NCBI GenBank assembly: GCA_902597095.1
Contig: CACJWK010000002.1
Coordinates: 62,001-126,000 of the forward strand
Reading direction: 5' to 3'
Length of the DNA stretch: 64,000 nt
Origin: an uncultured Pseudohongiella sp.
GTDB taxonomy: Bacteria > Pseudomonadota > Gammaproteobacteria > Pseudomonadales > Pseudohongiellaceae
Below the pieces are notes generated by a model, which saw only the letters and a program-made list of their open reading frames with translations, ran no database searches and was not told the origin of the DNA. The position numbers and the translations under genes were made by a program. Positions 8,065 through 19,563 of the stretch are shown here, piece by piece (position 1 is the first letter of the stretch; each line of letters opens with the position of its first letter).

Positions 8065-10065
8065 TTACGCTGGCTGCAACTCCGCTGCGGTTTGTGTTCT
8101 AGACCCCCTGCCGGAATTCTCTGCCGCTTTTATCCGAAGCCGGCGGTAGCGTTTGTCTCCCGCAGCCAGCGTACCACCGAACGCCATAAATATGGCACCC
8201 AGCCAGATCCAGCGCACAAAAGGTTTAACATACAGCGTCATTGACCAGGCGCCAGCGCCTTTCTCTTCACCCAGTGTGACAAATAGGTCACGGAAAAAGC
8301 CGGCATCAATGGCCATCTCGGTCGACGGTGTTCCGCTGGCCACGTACAGGCGGCGCTGAGGATGCAATACCGTGAGCAGTTCGCCGTCGTTGACTACAGT
8401 GAGCTCAGCCTCATCGCCTATGTAGTTAGGTCCTTCAATACGCCCGCTTCCTTCCAGCGTGAACAGGTAACTGCCTAGCTCAACGGATTCACCGGGCGAC
8501 AGCAGTACACTCCGCTCCTGGGAGAAGAAACTGGTCAGAGCAGCGCCGATAAGCATGACAGCAATCCCGATGTGGGCCAGCACCATGCCGTAGTAGCTCA
8601 AACTCAAAGATTTAAGACCACGAAGAGTCGACCGTTTATTTGCGACTTTATTACTGATGTCTTTGCCAATGGCAAAGACAATCCAACTGGCGAGAATTAG
8701 TGTTATGGTCGCCGCTACAGAGAATTTGCTCAGCACTATTAAGGGAAAGATCAGCCCAACCAGCAGACTGGCAAATAATACCTTACCAAGTTGCGCCGCC
8801 AGATAGGTCCAAGATGTCTGTTTCCAGCGACTTAACGGACCGATACCAACAAATACAAACAGCAGCATCATCAGGGGCACAAAGATAGTATTAAAGTAAG
8901 GCGGCCCGATGCTGATCAGATCGTCAGTGACGGCCTGATAGACCATTGGAAACAGAGTCCCTAAAAAGATCGACGCCGCCGACACCACCAGAATCACGTT
9001 ATTTACCAACAAAAAGAATTCGCGCGAGGTGTATTCAAAACCGAAGCTGCCCTTCATCAAGGGCGCACGCAGCGCAAAAAGCAGAAGAGAGCCGCCGATC
9101 GAGATGCCCAAGATGCCAAGAATAAAGAATCCCCTTGAAGGATCACTGGCAAATGCGTGTACCGAGGTAAGCAGACCGGAGCGCGTAATGAAAGTACCCA
9201 ACAGACTGCCGGAAAAAGCGAGAATGGCCAGAAGCACAGTCCAGCTCTTAAACATTCCGCGTTTCTCGGTCACCGCCAGAGAGTGGATCAGCGCTGTACC
9301 AAACAGCCAGGTAATCATGGGGGGATTTTCTACTGGATCCCAGGCCCACCATCCGCCCCAGCCCAACTCATAATATGCCCACCAACTGCCAAGGGCTATT
9401 CCCACAGTCAATACCGCCCACGCCACATTCGCCCACGGGCGAGACCAACGTGCCCAGGCGGCATCCATCCGTCCACTCAGAAGCGCGGCAATGGCAAAGG
9501 CAAAGACGACAGAAAATCCGACGTAGCCCATATACAGCGTCGGCGGGTGCAGTATGAAACCGATATCCTGGAGAGCTGAATTGAGATCAGCACCATCGGC
9601 CGGCGGCAGAGGCACTATACGATCGAACGGGTTAGAAGTCGCCAGCATAAATAGGATATAGCCAAAGATCAGGATGCCCAGCACCCCAAGAACTCGCGCC
9701 ACAAATTCCTCCGGCATGCTTTTGCTGAAGACGCCCACTGACAGCATCCATCCAGCTAACATAAAGGTCCACAGCAAGAATGAGCCTTCGTGACCACCCC
9801 ACACCGCAGTAAACTTGTACCGCATGGGCAACAGAGTATTCGAATGTTGGGCGACGAACGACACGGAGAAATCATCAGTGATAAAGGCGTAAGCCAGCGC
9901 CGAAATCGCCAGACCCAAGAAAACAAATACGCCCGCGGTCAACGGACGAGCCATGCTTATCCAGACCGGATTATTGTAGTGAGCCCCCGCAATGGGAAGG
10001 CTGCCTAGTAAAGCGCTTAAACACAGCGCAAGAATAAGGGAGAAAGAGCCCAGTTCAGGTATCAT
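8065..10065 (-). CDS. ccmF: Heme lyase CcmF
   Basis: WGGHEGSFLLW, LGWGGWWAWDPVENPPMITWL (WWD motif), many TM segments. Confidence 0.95.
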   Translation of the reverse strand: MIPELGSFSLILALCLSALLGSLPIAGAHYNNPVWISMARPLTAGVFVFLGLAISALAYAFITDDFSVSFVAQHSNTLLPMRYKFTAVWGGHEGSFLLWTFMLAGWMLSVGVFSKSMPEEFVARVLGVLGILIFGYILFMLATSNPFDRIVPLPPADGADLNSALQDIGFILHPPTLYMGYVGFSVVFAFAIAALLSGRMDAAWARWSRPWANVAWAVLTVGIALGSWWAYYELGWGGWWAWDPVENPPMITWLFGTALIHSLAVTEKRGMFKSWTVLLAILAFSGSLLGTFITRSGLLTSVHAFASDPSRGFFILGILGISIGGSLLLFALRAPLMKGSFGFEYTSREFFLLVNNVILVVSAASIFLGTLFPMVYQAVTDDLISIGPPYFNTIFVPLMMLLFVFVGIGPLSRWKQTSWTYLAAQLGKVLFASLLVGLIFPLIVLSKFSVAATITLILASWIVFAIGKDISNKVANKRSTLRGLKSLSLSYYGMVLAHIGIAVMLIGAALTSFFSQERSVLLSPGESVELGSYLFTLEGSGRIEGPNYIGDEAELTVVNDGELLTVLHPQRRLYVASGTPSTEMAIDAGFFRDLFVTLGEEKGAGAWSMTLYVKPFVRWIWLGAIFMAFGGTLAAGDKRYRRLRIKAAENSGRGSRTQTAAELQPA

Positions 10066-10077
10066 GGAATCGGTCCT

Positions 10078-10539
10078 TTAAGTGCCCGGTCGCGTAGCGG
10101 CACCTTCGGGAGCGGTGCCGACGGCATCCAGGGCCGCTTTGACTTCTGGTGACATGTAATTTTCATCATGCTTGGCCAACACACGCGAAGCCTGAAAGAC
10201 GCCGGCATTGTCCAGACTCCCTTCGACCACAATTCCCTGACCTTCGCGAAACAGGTCGGGCAAAATGCCCTCGTGATAAATTGGAACATCATTGGCGTAA
10301 TCGGTAGCCACGAAACGTACCGCAAGGCTGTCCGCGGCAGATTGCACCGAGCCTTCACGCACCATGCCGCCTATGCGAATGCGCTGTCCCGCATTCACTT
10401 CACCTTGAGCAACCTGAGTTGGCGTGTAGAACAGGTCGATATTCTGGCTCAACGCATACAAGGTCAGGCCTACGGCAACACTGAGACCTGCAGCAACAAA
10501 CAGAATGACACTCAAGCGCTTTCGGCGATGAGCTTTCAT
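10078..10539 (-). CDS. ccmE: Cytochrome c maturation protein CcmE
   Basis: [38 protein letters not shown]; heme-binding H in [13 protein letters not shown]. Confidence 0.94.
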   Translation of the reverse strand: MKAHRRKRLSVILFVAAGLSVAVGLTLYALSQNIDLFYTPTQVAQGEVNAGQRIRIGGMVREGSVQSAADSLAVRFVATDYANDVPIYHEGILPDLFREGQGIVVEGSLDNAGVFQASRVLAKHDENYMSPEVKAALDAVGTAPEGAATRPGT

Positions 10540-10781
10540 GCCCTTTCCTCCACTGTGGTTTCCAATCCCGGTGAGGACTGCGAGCCCGCACGAGCAGGCA
10601 TTGGCGGGACCTGAGCATTAAGCGCATAACGGCGCTTGAGGTCTCGAATAATTTGCCTGTTTTTACGCAGGGGCCCGTACAAGTTGATCGTCAGAAAGAT
10701 CAAAAACATGCCATACACAGACCACACATTAAAGGCATAGCCGCCCATCTCGATGAATTCTTGAAAATTTGAAAACTGCAT
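10536..10781 (-). CDS. ccmD: Heme exporter protein CcmD
   Basis: [14 protein letters not shown]..., 4-bp overlap with ccmE. Confidence 0.85.
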   Translation of the reverse strand: MQFSNFQEFIEMGGYAFNVWSVYGMFLIFLTINLYGPLRKNRQIIRDLKRRYALNAQVPPMPARAGSQSSPGLETTVEERA

Positions 10782-10803
10782 GCTTCAGAAGCCCTTGGTA
10801 GAC

Positions 10804-11547
10804 CTAGCTTTTCGCAACCAGGTCCCTAACCCACTGCGCCCTTTTCTCTCTCTGTAAGATTTCATTCCTGGTCGACAGAATGAGGCTTATCGCAAAGAAC
10901 AGATAGACGGCTACGATCATGAAAATCAGCGGCACCCAGATTTCAGGGCCGTTCGCCTGATCGGTCGCCAGGGTGAAGTTGGTCGAGGGCTGATGAAGCG
11001 TATTCCACCAATCGACAGAGTATTTGATGACTACAACATTGATGCAACCGACGATGCTGAGCAATGCGCAAGCCCGTGCCGCTCCCTCCGAATCTTCCAG
11101 TGCAGTCCTGAGCGACACAACACCCAGCAACAGGAAAAACTGCAGGAGCAGAGAAGTCAGTCGTCCGTCCCATACCCACCAAGTTCCCCAGGTGTCCACT
11201 CCCCAGATGGACCCTGACGCCAGCGCCAGCGCGGTGAACCAAGCACCGAGCGGTGCGGCCACCTTAACAACAACATCGGCAAGCTTCATCCGCCAAACCA
11301 GGAAAATGGTCCCGGCCATCGCCATCAGCGGAAAGAAAGCCAGAGAAATGCTCGCGACAGGCACGTGTACATAGAAGATACGGTTTGTCAGTCCCTGCTG
11401 ATAATCCTGGGGCACGAACAGCAGCGCCCAGGTCACCCCGATCAACAGGCAGGTGACCATTGCGCCGACGAGCCATGGCAGCCACTTCCCAGACAACTCA
11501 TAAAACCACTTGGGGGAGCCCCATTTATGAAACCAGGTCCAATCCAT
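10804..11547 (-). CDS. ccmC: Heme ABC transporter permease CcmC
   Basis: SIWGVDTWGTWWVWDGRLTSLLLQFFLLLGVV (WWD domain). Confidence 0.94.
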   Translation of the reverse strand: MDWTWFHKWGSPKWFYELSGKWLPWLVGAMVTCLLIGVTWALLFVPQDYQQGLTNRIFYVHVPVASISLAFFPLMAMAGTIFLVWRMKLADVVVKVAAPLGAWFTALALASGSIWGVDTWGTWWVWDGRLTSLLLQFFLLLGVVSLRTALEDSEGAARACALLSIVGCINVVVIKYSVDWWNTLHQPSTNFTLATDQANGPEIWVPLIFMIVAVYLFFAISLILSTRNEILQREKRAQWVRDLVAKS

Positions 11548-11663
11548 CTTAAGATACCGAAAATTTCAGGAGAAGCACTATACCACGGCTTCTATGGTCC
11601 AATCAGCGCACCATTGTAACCTATTGTTATTACGCGGATAAACGCAAAATGGACTACAAGCTG

Positions 11664-12353
11664 TCAGTTTACACTGATACGCAAGGCGGCAGCGGAAGCC
11701 AGCGGCGCTAGTGTCAGTGCCGCAACCAGCATTGCCCCCATGATCGCCAGATATCCCGACAGCGAGGCGCCTTCGAGGGTTTGTGAGACGGTTAAGGTTC
11801 CTGCGATCAGCACAGGAACACTCATGGGAAGGGTTATGACCGCCAAAATCAGCCCCCGACTCCCCAGGCCGACGGTCAAAGCTACGCCGATGGAGCCCAG
11901 CAAGCTGAGCACCGGCGTACCGAGCAGTAAGGTCAGCACCAACGTCGAATACGCACCTTCAGGAAAATTCAGCATATAGGCTATCAGCGGCGACACCAAC
12001 ACAATGGGTAACCCACTGACCAACCAATGGGCGAAATTCTTCGCCAGCACCAGAAAATAAAGCGGGTGGGGACTCAGCATCAGCAATTCGAGGGAGCCAT
12101 CTTCGAAGTCCGCACGGTACAGATTGTCCATCGCCAGCAGAGAAGCAAGCAACGCCGAAATCCACAGCACACCCGCCGAGATCTCTCCAAGCGCCTCAGG
12201 CTCCGGTGAAATCCCGATTGGGAACAAGGTTGCCACCAGAACAAAGAACATAAACGGGTTGAACAGATCATTCTTTCGTTTGTAGGCGATCAGTAAATCT
12301 CTTCGCAATGTCGCAACTACCGCCCCGGCAAGCGTTGAGCGCGCTGCACTCAC
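11664..12353 (-). CDS. ccmB: Heme exporter protein CcmB
   Basis: LLIAYKRKNDLFNPFMFFVLVATLFPIGISPEPE; operon position. Confidence 0.93.
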   Translation of the reverse strand: MSAARSTLAGAVVATLRRDLLIAYKRKNDLFNPFMFFVLVATLFPIGISPEPEALGEISAGVLWISALLASLLAMDNLYRADFEDGSLELLMLSPHPLYFLVLAKNFAHWLVSGLPIVLVSPLIAYMLNFPEGAYSTLVLTLLLGTPVLSLLGSIGVALTVGLGSRGLILAVITLPMSVPVLIAGTLTVSQTLEGASLSGYLAIMGAMLVAALTLAPLASAAALRISVN

Positions 12354-13036
12354 GACAGCGAACCTCGCGGCATTTGGCCCACCCCGAGTGTCAGTTCAGT
12401 GACACCGTCAACAGCCAGAGCGTGGTGAGTCGTAACAAGAACCGAACCGCCCCGATCGCTGTGCTGCCCAATCAGATTTTCCAGAAATGCGACGCCCCGG
12501 ACATCGAGTGTTGTGAAGGGTTCATCCAGCACCCAAAGACGCGCTTCTGATAACAATAGCCGAGCGAGGCTGACCCGCTGATGCTGTCCTGCAGACAGCG
12601 TGAAGCATTGCGAATCCTCGAAACCCTGAAGACCGACCTGCGCAAGAGCCGCATCCATCTCGTCCGCGCTGATCTGTCTGTGCAAATGACCTGACCACAG
12701 TAAATTTTCTCTTGGAGTGAGCACCTTGCTGACCCCCACTCGATGCCCAAGATAGAGCATTCCGTCGCGGAACTTTTCAACACAATTCGCGAGCAATTCT
12801 CCGCGCCAACGAATCAGGCCCTGATAGTTGTCGTTCAATCCACACAAAATCCGCAGCAAGGTCGTCTTTCCGGAGCCGTTACCGCCTTTGATTTGAAGCA
12901 CCTGCCCTTCAGCCAGCCGAAAGCTGAGATTTTGAAATAACACGCGCTCATCACGTTCACAGAATAGATCATCGACCGCCAACAACGGAGTAAGCGTCTC
13001 CACCTGCTCCGTCCGTTCTGAAGGTTGCTTGTCCAT
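12350..13036 (-). CDS. ccmA: Heme ABC exporter ATP-binding protein CcmA
   Basis: Walker A GGNGSGKTTLLRILCG, signature LSAGQHQRVSLARLLL, Walker B LWVLDEPF; overlaps ccmB. Confidence 0.94.
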   Translation of the reverse strand: MDKQPSERTEQVETLTPLLAVDDLFCERDERVLFQNLSFRLAEGQVLQIKGGNGSGKTTLLRILCGLNDNYQGLIRWRGELLANCVEKFRDGMLYLGHRVGVSKVLTPRENLLWSGHLHRQISADEMDAALAQVGLQGFEDSQCFTLSAGQHQRVSLARLLLSEARLWVLDEPFTTLDVRGVAFLENLIGQHSDRGGSVLVTTHHALAVDGVTELTLGVGQMPRGSLS

Positions 13037-13194
13037 AGGCTAAAGATTACCGCAGAAGAGGCTCCCGCACTAAAAGATAGAGCAGAATCGTGGGTTAGTT
13101 CGAGGAACGTAGTCAGGCTTCCTTGGTGACCGCACCCGAGGGACGAATCGATCGGCGCACTGTGGATCGCTGGCAAGCAGAAGCGCTTGAGGAA

Positions 13195-13944
13195 TTAGCT
13201 CCAGTCAGACAAACGCGCTCTAAGCCGCATCGCCGCCTGGCTGTGTATTTGACTCACCCTGGATTCACTGACTCCGATCACCTCGCCTATCTCCTTGAGG
13301 TTCAACTCCTCGTCATAATACAAAGCAAGGACCAATCTTTCACGCTCGGGCAGGCCATCAATTGCCCGTGAAAGGTGCGCCTTGAACGTATCTCGTTGCA
13401 GCCCGTCGCAGGGTCCAATCAGCTCACCGGCCGCCATCTCAATGGCAGAGTCGTCACCCTCCATAATGTCGTCAAAGCTGAATAACCGGCTCCCGGAAGC
13501 ATCCTGCAGAATCGCATAGTAGGCGTTGAGATCAATGTCCATTTCTTTGGCGACTTCAACGTCTTTGGCGTCCTTTCCGGTGCGCGCCTCAATCGCCTTG
13601 ATCGCTTCGGCCACTTTACGCGATTTGCGGTGGACAGAGCGAGGCGCCCAATCGCCCTTCCTAACCTCATCCAGCATCGAACCGCGAATCCTGATGCCCG
13701 CGTAGGTTTCAAAACTTGCCCCTTTCGATACATCGTATTTTTTGGCTGCTTCCAGCAGGCCGATCATCCCCGACTGAATCAGGTCGTCAATCTGGACGCT
13801 GGCAGGCATACGCAACAGCAAATGGTGGGCGATTCGCTTCACAAGCGGTGAGTAACGATCGACAACCTCTTTCAGGTTTTCTTCTTGCGCTTCAGCACTC
13901 GCTTCGTTTTTATCAACAGCAGAAGCGCCAGTTGCTGCACTCAT
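13195..13944 (-). CDS. fliA: RNA polymerase sigma factor FliA (sigma-28 family)
   Basis: YSPLVKRIAHHLLLRMPASVQIDDLIQSGMIGLLEAAKKYD...FETYAGIRIRGSMLDEVRKGDWAPRSVHRKSR...VSQIHSQAAMRLR. Confidence 0.92.
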   Translation of the reverse strand: MSAATGASAVDKNEASAEAQEENLKEVVDRYSPLVKRIAHHLLLRMPASVQIDDLIQSGMIGLLEAAKKYDVSKGASFETYAGIRIRGSMLDEVRKGDWAPRSVHRKSRKVAEAIKAIEARTGKDAKDVEVAKEMDIDLNAYYAILQDASGSRLFSFDDIMEGDDSAIEMAAGELIGPCDGLQRDTFKAHLSRAIDGLPERERLVLALYYDEELNLKEIGEVIGVSESRVSQIHSQAAMRLRARLSDWS

Positions 13945-14563
13945 TTTGTTTTCCCATTCTCTGATACAAACAACCGGACTGCGTCACGCGGTTGAGCATC
14001 TTTTCTTATTGGTCGGACAGCACGCTTGGCAGTTCCAAGCCCCTGTGCAACGCCGGCACTCTGGAAGCTGTGCGCCGTGCTTCTTGGTGTTTCTCACCAA
14101 AACACTCCCGTACTAGAGTGCCTGACGCCACACCACGCCGGTTTGTTCCAGGCCTTTGCCGTTAAACAAAATCATCCATCTGTCGACACACTGGCTAGAT
14201 GAGCAGCCGGTACAGAATCCTGGTCAGCGCTGATATTTACCCGCGGTCTTACCGAATGTAGTAGTGCAAAAAGTGTTCCATGAGCTTCAGAAATTGGGAG
14301 ACCGAGTGGTAAGGCCCGTATGACGGAGCCTTCAGGACGATCGCAATCAGCGTGATGCGATCTCGCGTGGAGAATTCAGGAGATTTAGTGCCGTAAATTT
14401 GACGATTTTAGGTACGAACGCCAATATTCTGTCGCAACCTCCCATGCAAGACTGGTAGCGACCAAAGACAAAACTCATTGTGGAAAAAAGATGGTTGGAC
14501 GCTTGCCGGGACGACCCGGTGCGTCATTCCCGGCCTTTGTTCGACCGGGCCTTCATCCAGCAT

Positions 14564-15133
14564 TCAAGCCTTCGGGGTAGTGACTCCTGTCTGCCCCATA
14601 TATTTGCCGCCCCGCTGTTTATAGGTCACTTCACACTGCTCATCAGATTGATAAAACAGCATCTGAGCTACTCCCTCATTTGCGTATATTTTGGCAGGCA
14701 ATGGAGTCGTGTTTGAAAATTCCAGCGTGACATGTCCTTCCCATTCCGGCTCTAGAGGGGTCACGTTGACGATTATACCGCACCGCGCATAGGTAGATTT
14801 ACCTAAACAGACAGTCAGTACATCTTTGGGAATCCGGAAATATTCTACCGTCCGGGCCAGCGCAAACGAATTCGGCGGTATGACGCAAACGGGTTCCTCG
14901 ATACTGACGAAGCTGGTTTCGTCAAAATTCTTCGGGTCAACCACGTTGGTGGTGTGTACGTTGGTAAAAATCTTAAATTCACTGGCGCAGCGGACATCGT
15001 AGCCATAACTCGAAGTTCCATAAGAGATTACTTTCCGATTTCCGACAAACCTTACTTGCGCCGGCTCAAACGGATCAATCATGCCCTGCGCACTCGCCAT
15101 CTCCTTTATCCACCGATCCGATTTGATTGTCAT
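14564..15133 (-). CDS. dcd: dCTP deaminase
   Basis: [18 protein letters not shown]...[65 protein letters not shown]. Confidence 0.95.
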   Translation of the reverse strand: MTIKSDRWIKEMASAQGMIDPFEPAQVRFVGNRKVISYGTSSYGYDVRCASEFKIFTNVHTTNVVDPKNFDETSFVSIEEPVCVIPPNSFALARTVEYFRIPKDVLTVCLGKSTYARCGIIVNVTPLEPEWEGHVTLEFSNTTPLPAKIYANEGVAQMLFYQSDEQCEVTYKQRGGKYMGQTGVTTPKA

Positions 15134-15396
15134 GCCAGGAATTCCTCCGGAAAAAGCGCCCGTGATTAGAAGCGCGCATGATAATGCGAATCCTGTTATT
15201 TCGCCATGACACCACGGGCGTTTGTTTGGAAATTTTACCGACCTAACGTATCATTGCGATGACAGCCATCACCTTACGCGACTGCATTCAGTCGCCAAGT
15301 CACTTAAGAATTCGCCTGAGCCAGCGAGCCATGCAGTACCGGCACATTGCCTGGACGGGCCCATGCGCATCAGGCATTTCCGCAGAGGAGTATTTA

Positions 15397-15561
15397 ATGA
15401 AACAATGGCAGTGCATTGTTTGTGGTTTTATCTATGACGAAGAGTTAGGCCTGCCGGAAGACGGGATCGCACCGGGCACGCCCTGGGAAGACATCCCGGA
15501 CGATTGGATGTGCCCTGACTGCGGCGTAGGCAAAGATGACTTCGAGATGGTTGAGTTGTAG
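15397..15561 (+). CDS. Rubredoxin
   Basis: [54 protein letters not shown]; two CxxCG motifs. Trimmed from ORF 15259..15561. Confidence 0.95.
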   Translation: MKQWQCIVCGFIYDEELGLPEDGIAPGTPWEDIPDDWMCPDCGVGKDDFEMVEL

Positions 15562-15650
15562 AACATCAGCAACGTGATTACCATCTGACGACAGCAGCTG
15601 CCGTTCGGGCAGTCACTGATGGGCCTCAGCAATTTACGCGAGAGAAACAA

Positions 15651-17678
15651 GTGAATAAGCGCAAAATTCTTGTCACCAGCGCACTTCCCTACGCCAACGG
15701 AGACATCCACCTGGGTCACATGATGGAGGCGATTCAGACCGACATCTGGGTTCGCCTGCAAAAACTTCAGGGGCATGACTGCATCTGGGTTTGTGCCGAT
15801 GACGCCCACGGGACTGCGATCATGCTGAGCGCCCAAACTCAGGGCATCACCCCAGAGGAGCTTATCGACCGGATTAACCTGCAACATCAGCAGGATTTTT
15901 CGGATTTTCTGATTGGATTCGATAACTTCTACACAACGCACTCTGAAGAAAATCGAATCTTTTCCGAATCGATGTACCAGGCCATGGAGAGCAACGGGCA
16001 CATCCACCGTCGCTCGATCAAGCAACTGTTCGATCCGGATAAAAAGCTGTTTCTCGCCGACCGGTATATTATCGGGACATGCCCGAAATGCCACGCTGAG
16101 GAGCAGTATGGTGACAACTGCGAAGCTTGCGGTTCGACCTACAGCCCCTCCGAACTCATTTCACCGCGCAGCGCCATTTCAGGGGCTGTTCCGATAGAAA
16201 AGGAATCCGAACATTTCTTCTTCGACCTGCCAGCATTCAAGGACATGCTGAAAGTCTGGACGCGCTCGGGCACATTGCAGGATCAGGTCGCCAACAAGCT
16301 GAGCGAATGGCTCGATCAGGATCTGCAGCAGTGGGATATCAGTCGTGATGCGCCCTACTTTGGATTCGAAATCCCCGATGCACCGGGCAAGTATTTCTAC
16401 GTCTGGGTCGACGCCCCGATCGGCTATATGGCCAGCTTTAAAAATTTCTGCGATCGCGAGGGCCTGGACTTCGACAGTTACTGGCTTCCCGACTCCGATG
16501 CAGAGCTCTATCATTTCATCGGTAAAGACATCATCAATTTTCATACTCTGTTCTGGCCTGCGGTGCTGACCAGTTCAGGTTACCGAACACCGACCGCTGT
16601 CTTCGTCCACGGTTTTCTGACGGTCGACGGCACAAAGATGTCTAAATCTCGCGGGACGTTTGTCAATGCGCGCACCTACCTCGATCATCTGAACCCGGAA
16701 TATCTGAGATATTATCTGGCAGCAAAGCTCAGTTCCGGCATTGATGATCTGGACTTAAACCTGGAGGATTTTGCGCTCAGGGTGAATGCCGACCTGGTCG
16801 GGAAGGTTGTTAATATTGCCAGCCGCTGCGCCGGATTCATCCACAAGGGTTTCGACGGCATGCTGGCAGAAAATCTGGATAATCCTGAGCTGCTCGCCGG
16901 GATTCAGTCCATCAAAGCAGAAGTCACTGAACACTATGAAAGCCGCGAGTACGGAAAAGCGATTCGATTGATCATGGCGCAGGCCGACAAGGCCAATCAG
17001 TACATCAACGACAAAGAGCCCTGGGTACTGGCAAAGACAGACAAACAATCCGTCGAGCTGCGGGCGATTTGCAGTACAGGGATCAATGCTTTCCGGCTAC
17101 TTCTTTGTTACCTGAAACCGGTTCTGCCCGGTCTTACGGAAAAAGCTGAGGCATTCCTCAACATTGACCCGTTGCTCTGGCGGGATGTCGATTCCCTGTT
17201 GACCAACCATCGTATAAACAAATTCCAAGCCCTGATCACTCGGGTTGAACCAGACAAAATTACCGCCATGATAGATGCATCCAAAGCACACAATGAAACG
17301 GCCGTTGCCACCGCAGGAGAGAATCACTTCGAGCCAGAGATTGCATTCGAGGACTTTGCAAAAATTGATCTACGTATTGCAAGAATTGTTGAAGCCGCGC
17401 ACGTCGAAGGCGCTGACAAACTCCTCTGCTTGAAGCTTGATCTGGGCCCGGACAGCAAGGGCCAACCCATATTTAAGCAAGTTTTTTCCGGAATAAAGTC
17501 CGCTTATGATCCGGCGGACCTGTCAGGAAAACTCACTGTTGTGGTGGCAAATTTACAAGCACGCAAAATGAAATTTGGCGTCTCTGAAGGAATGATTCTT
17601 GCCGCCGGCCCGGGCGGCAAAGACGTCTGGCTGCTGGAGCCGGACTCCGGTGCGAGTCCTGGCCTGCGGGTTACTTGA
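15651..17678 (+). CDS. metG: Methionyl-tRNA synthetase
   Basis: [31 protein letters not shown]-terminal tRNA-binding domain ([12 protein letters not shown]...). Confidence 0.97.
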   Translation: MNKRKILVTSALPYANGDIHLGHMMEAIQTDIWVRLQKLQGHDCIWVCADDAHGTAIMLSAQTQGITPEELIDRINLQHQQDFSDFLIGFDNFYTTHSEENRIFSESMYQAMESNGHIHRRSIKQLFDPDKKLFLADRYIIGTCPKCHAEEQYGDNCEACGSTYSPSELISPRSAISGAVPIEKESEHFFFDLPAFKDMLKVWTRSGTLQDQVANKLSEWLDQDLQQWDISRDAPYFGFEIPDAPGKYFYVWVDAPIGYMASFKNFCDREGLDFDSYWLPDSDAELYHFIGKDIINFHTLFWPAVLTSSGYRTPTAVFVHGFLTVDGTKMSKSRGTFVNARTYLDHLNPEYLRYYLAAKLSSGIDDLDLNLEDFALRVNADLVGKVVNIASRCAGFIHKGFDGMLAENLDNPELLAGIQSIKAEVTEHYESREYGKAIRLIMAQADKANQYINDKEPWVLAKTDKQSVELRAICSTGINAFRLLLCYLKPVLPGLTEKAEAFLNIDPLLWRDVDSLLTNHRINKFQALITRVEPDKITAMIDASKAHNETAVATAGENHFEPEIAFEDFAKIDLRIARIVEAAHVEGADKLLCLKLDLGPDSKGQPIFKQVFSGIKSAYDPADLSGKLTVVVANLQARKMKFGVSEGMILAAGPGGKDVWLLEPDSGASPGLRVT

Positions 17679-17718
17679 GCATCATTGATTACCTGCAATC
17701 GGGCTGCTTGCGGGAGTC

Positions 17719-17943
17719 GTGAAGCTTGGTTGGGGATCGATTCTGAGTTTGCTGGCAGTTGGTGGAGCGTGGCTTACCACCCGCACGATCTCTGCGCCGG
17801 ACTGCCAGAAGACATCGACGGACGGGCACTGCCCTGCCGCATACCGATCAAGAACCGTATTGTTTGCACGGTCGTTTAACGAAGAAACAGGCCCTTCCTG
17901 TGACAAGGGAATAACAGACCCGAAGCAACTCACCAAACTATGA
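17719..17943 (+). CDS. Possible small exported protein (GTG start)
   Basis: MKLGWGSILSLLAVGGAWLTTRTISA... signal-like N-terminus; GGGAG upstream of GTG; stops 10 nt before the protease start. Confidence 0.3.
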   Translation: MKLGWGSILSLLAVGGAWLTTRTISAPDCQKTSTDGHCPAAYRSRTVLFARSFNEETGPSCDKGITDPKQLTKL

Positions 17944-17953
17944 GCGGTACCGT

Positions 17954-19483
17954 ATGACCAACCCGACCTATCACTGGATATTGGAGACAATCCATGCGCT
18001 GCGCCCTCGCGCTAGGGTCTTCGCTTCGACGATCATGCTGTGCTTGCAGGCAGCCGCGACAACCCCGGCATTGGCTGACGGGGATAATATTGAAAACTCG
18101 GTCATCAAAATCTACACCACACAGGCCGAGCCCGATTACTTCACGCCATGGCGTCTACTCACTCCCCGACAATCCAGCGGCTCCGGTGCAGTTATCGAGA
18201 ACAGCAGAATATTGACCAACGCACATGTGGTCGCAAATGCGAGTTACGTGCAAGCGCAAAAGCATAATGATCCACGTAGATATCAGGCCAGAGTGACGTT
18301 CATTTCGCATGAAGCAGATCTCGCACTGATCACCGTTGACGACCCTGAATTCTTTGCTGATCTCAAGACGCTGACCATCGGCGACCTGCCCGAACCGCTG
18401 CAGGAAGTCTCTGTTTATGGATATCCCATTGGTGGTAAAACTCTTAGCATCACGAAAGGCATACTCTCCAGGGTGGAGCAACAGGTCTATGCTCATGCCG
18501 GCACCTACCTGCTGGCTGGGCAAATTGACGCAGCGATAAACCCGGGTAACAGTGGTGGACCAGTCATCGTAGACCAGCAGATCGTCGGGGTAGTGATGCA
18601 GGCAAATGCCGGCGGGCGGGCGGAAAACCTGGGCTACTTTGTGCCACCGGACATCGTCAGACATGTACTGAAGGACAGCGAAGACGGAAGGCTCGATGGA
18701 TTTCCGGATCTGGGCTTTCGCACACAAACTCTGGACAGCCCGTCAGCGAAAGCAGCCTATGGCCTTGATAGAGACGAAAATGGCGTGCTGGTGATCAAAG
18801 TTTTTGAAGGCTCCCCGTCAGATGGCATCCTTCAGGAGAATGACGTAATCCTGAAAATCGATGACTATGACATCGCTGATGATGGCACGATCCAGATCAG
18901 TCAGGACGTCCTGACTGATTATAAACACGCAATTGATATGCATCATTTGCATGATCAAATTGAACTAACGTTTGCCCGGGACGGCAATCTCATTCAAACA
19001 TCACTACAGGCGATGCAAAGCCGAAAAGGCTTCAGCCTCGTCCGCGGCGAGAAGTTCGATGAAATACCCAAGTACTTCATATACGGTGGCATCGTATTCG
19101 TGCCGCTGAACATGAACTTGATCAAGCGTTGGGGCAATGACTGGGGCAGAACAGCACCTGTCAGTCTGCTTCAGGCACGCAATGAGTGGGCGACACCGGA
19201 AAGACGGGAATTGGTCGTCGCGCTGCAGGTACTCGCTGCTGACGTAAATCTGGGCTATCACGACTGGAGAAACTGGGTTGTCGACTCTGTAAACGGAGAG
19301 ATCATCATCGACTTTGATCGCTTTGCCCGGAAATTGCGAGAAAACAACTCGGAAAATGTTGTTTTCAAAAATAAGAACGGCTACCAGATGGTGATTAATC
19401 ACGAAGAAGCTGTTGCGTCGGAAAACAGCATCCTCAGCCAATATCGTATCCCTGCGGCCTATTCACAGGGTTTATTAGACTGA
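17954..19483 (+). CDS. HtrA/DegP-like S1C trypsin-like serine protease with PDZ domain
   Basis: ILTNAHVVANAS (His), ADLALITVDD (Asp), INPGNSGGPVI (Ser); GVLVIKVFEGSPSDGILQENDVILKID PDZ-like region. Confidence 0.9.
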   Translation: MTNPTYHWILETIHALRPRARVFASTIMLCLQAAATTPALADGDNIENSVIKIYTTQAEPDYFTPWRLLTPRQSSGSGAVIENSRILTNAHVVANASYVQAQKHNDPRRYQARVTFISHEADLALITVDDPEFFADLKTLTIGDLPEPLQEVSVYGYPIGGKTLSITKGILSRVEQQVYAHAGTYLLAGQIDAAINPGNSGGPVIVDQQIVGVVMQANAGGRAENLGYFVPPDIVRHVLKDSEDGRLDGFPDLGFRTQTLDSPSAKAAYGLDRDENGVLVIKVFEGSPSDGILQENDVILKIDDYDIADDGTIQISQDVLTDYKHAIDMHHLHDQIELTFARDGNLIQTSLQAMQSRKGFSLVRGEKFDEIPKYFIYGGIVFVPLNMNLIKRWGNDWGRTAPVSLLQARNEWATPERRELVVALQVLAADVNLGYHDWRNWVVDSVNGEIIIDFDRFARKLRENNSENVVFKNKNGYQMVINHEEAVASENSILSQYRIPAAYSQGLLD

Positions 19484-19563
19484 TTCAGACGCCAGAGTAA
19501 TAAACACGGGCGATCATGTTAAGCTCGCACTGTATTTATTGACAGAATAGCGCGGACAGCAAC

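Noticed and set aside
13945-14563. Possible remnants of flagellar genes upstream of fliA
   Set aside because: Partial translation of the reverse strand gave short peptides only; no convincing FleN/FlhF or chemotaxis similarity, so not annotated.
15432-16094. 220-aa minus-strand ORF opposite rubredoxin and metG
   Set aside because: Wholly antisense to conserved genes; no protein-family signal.
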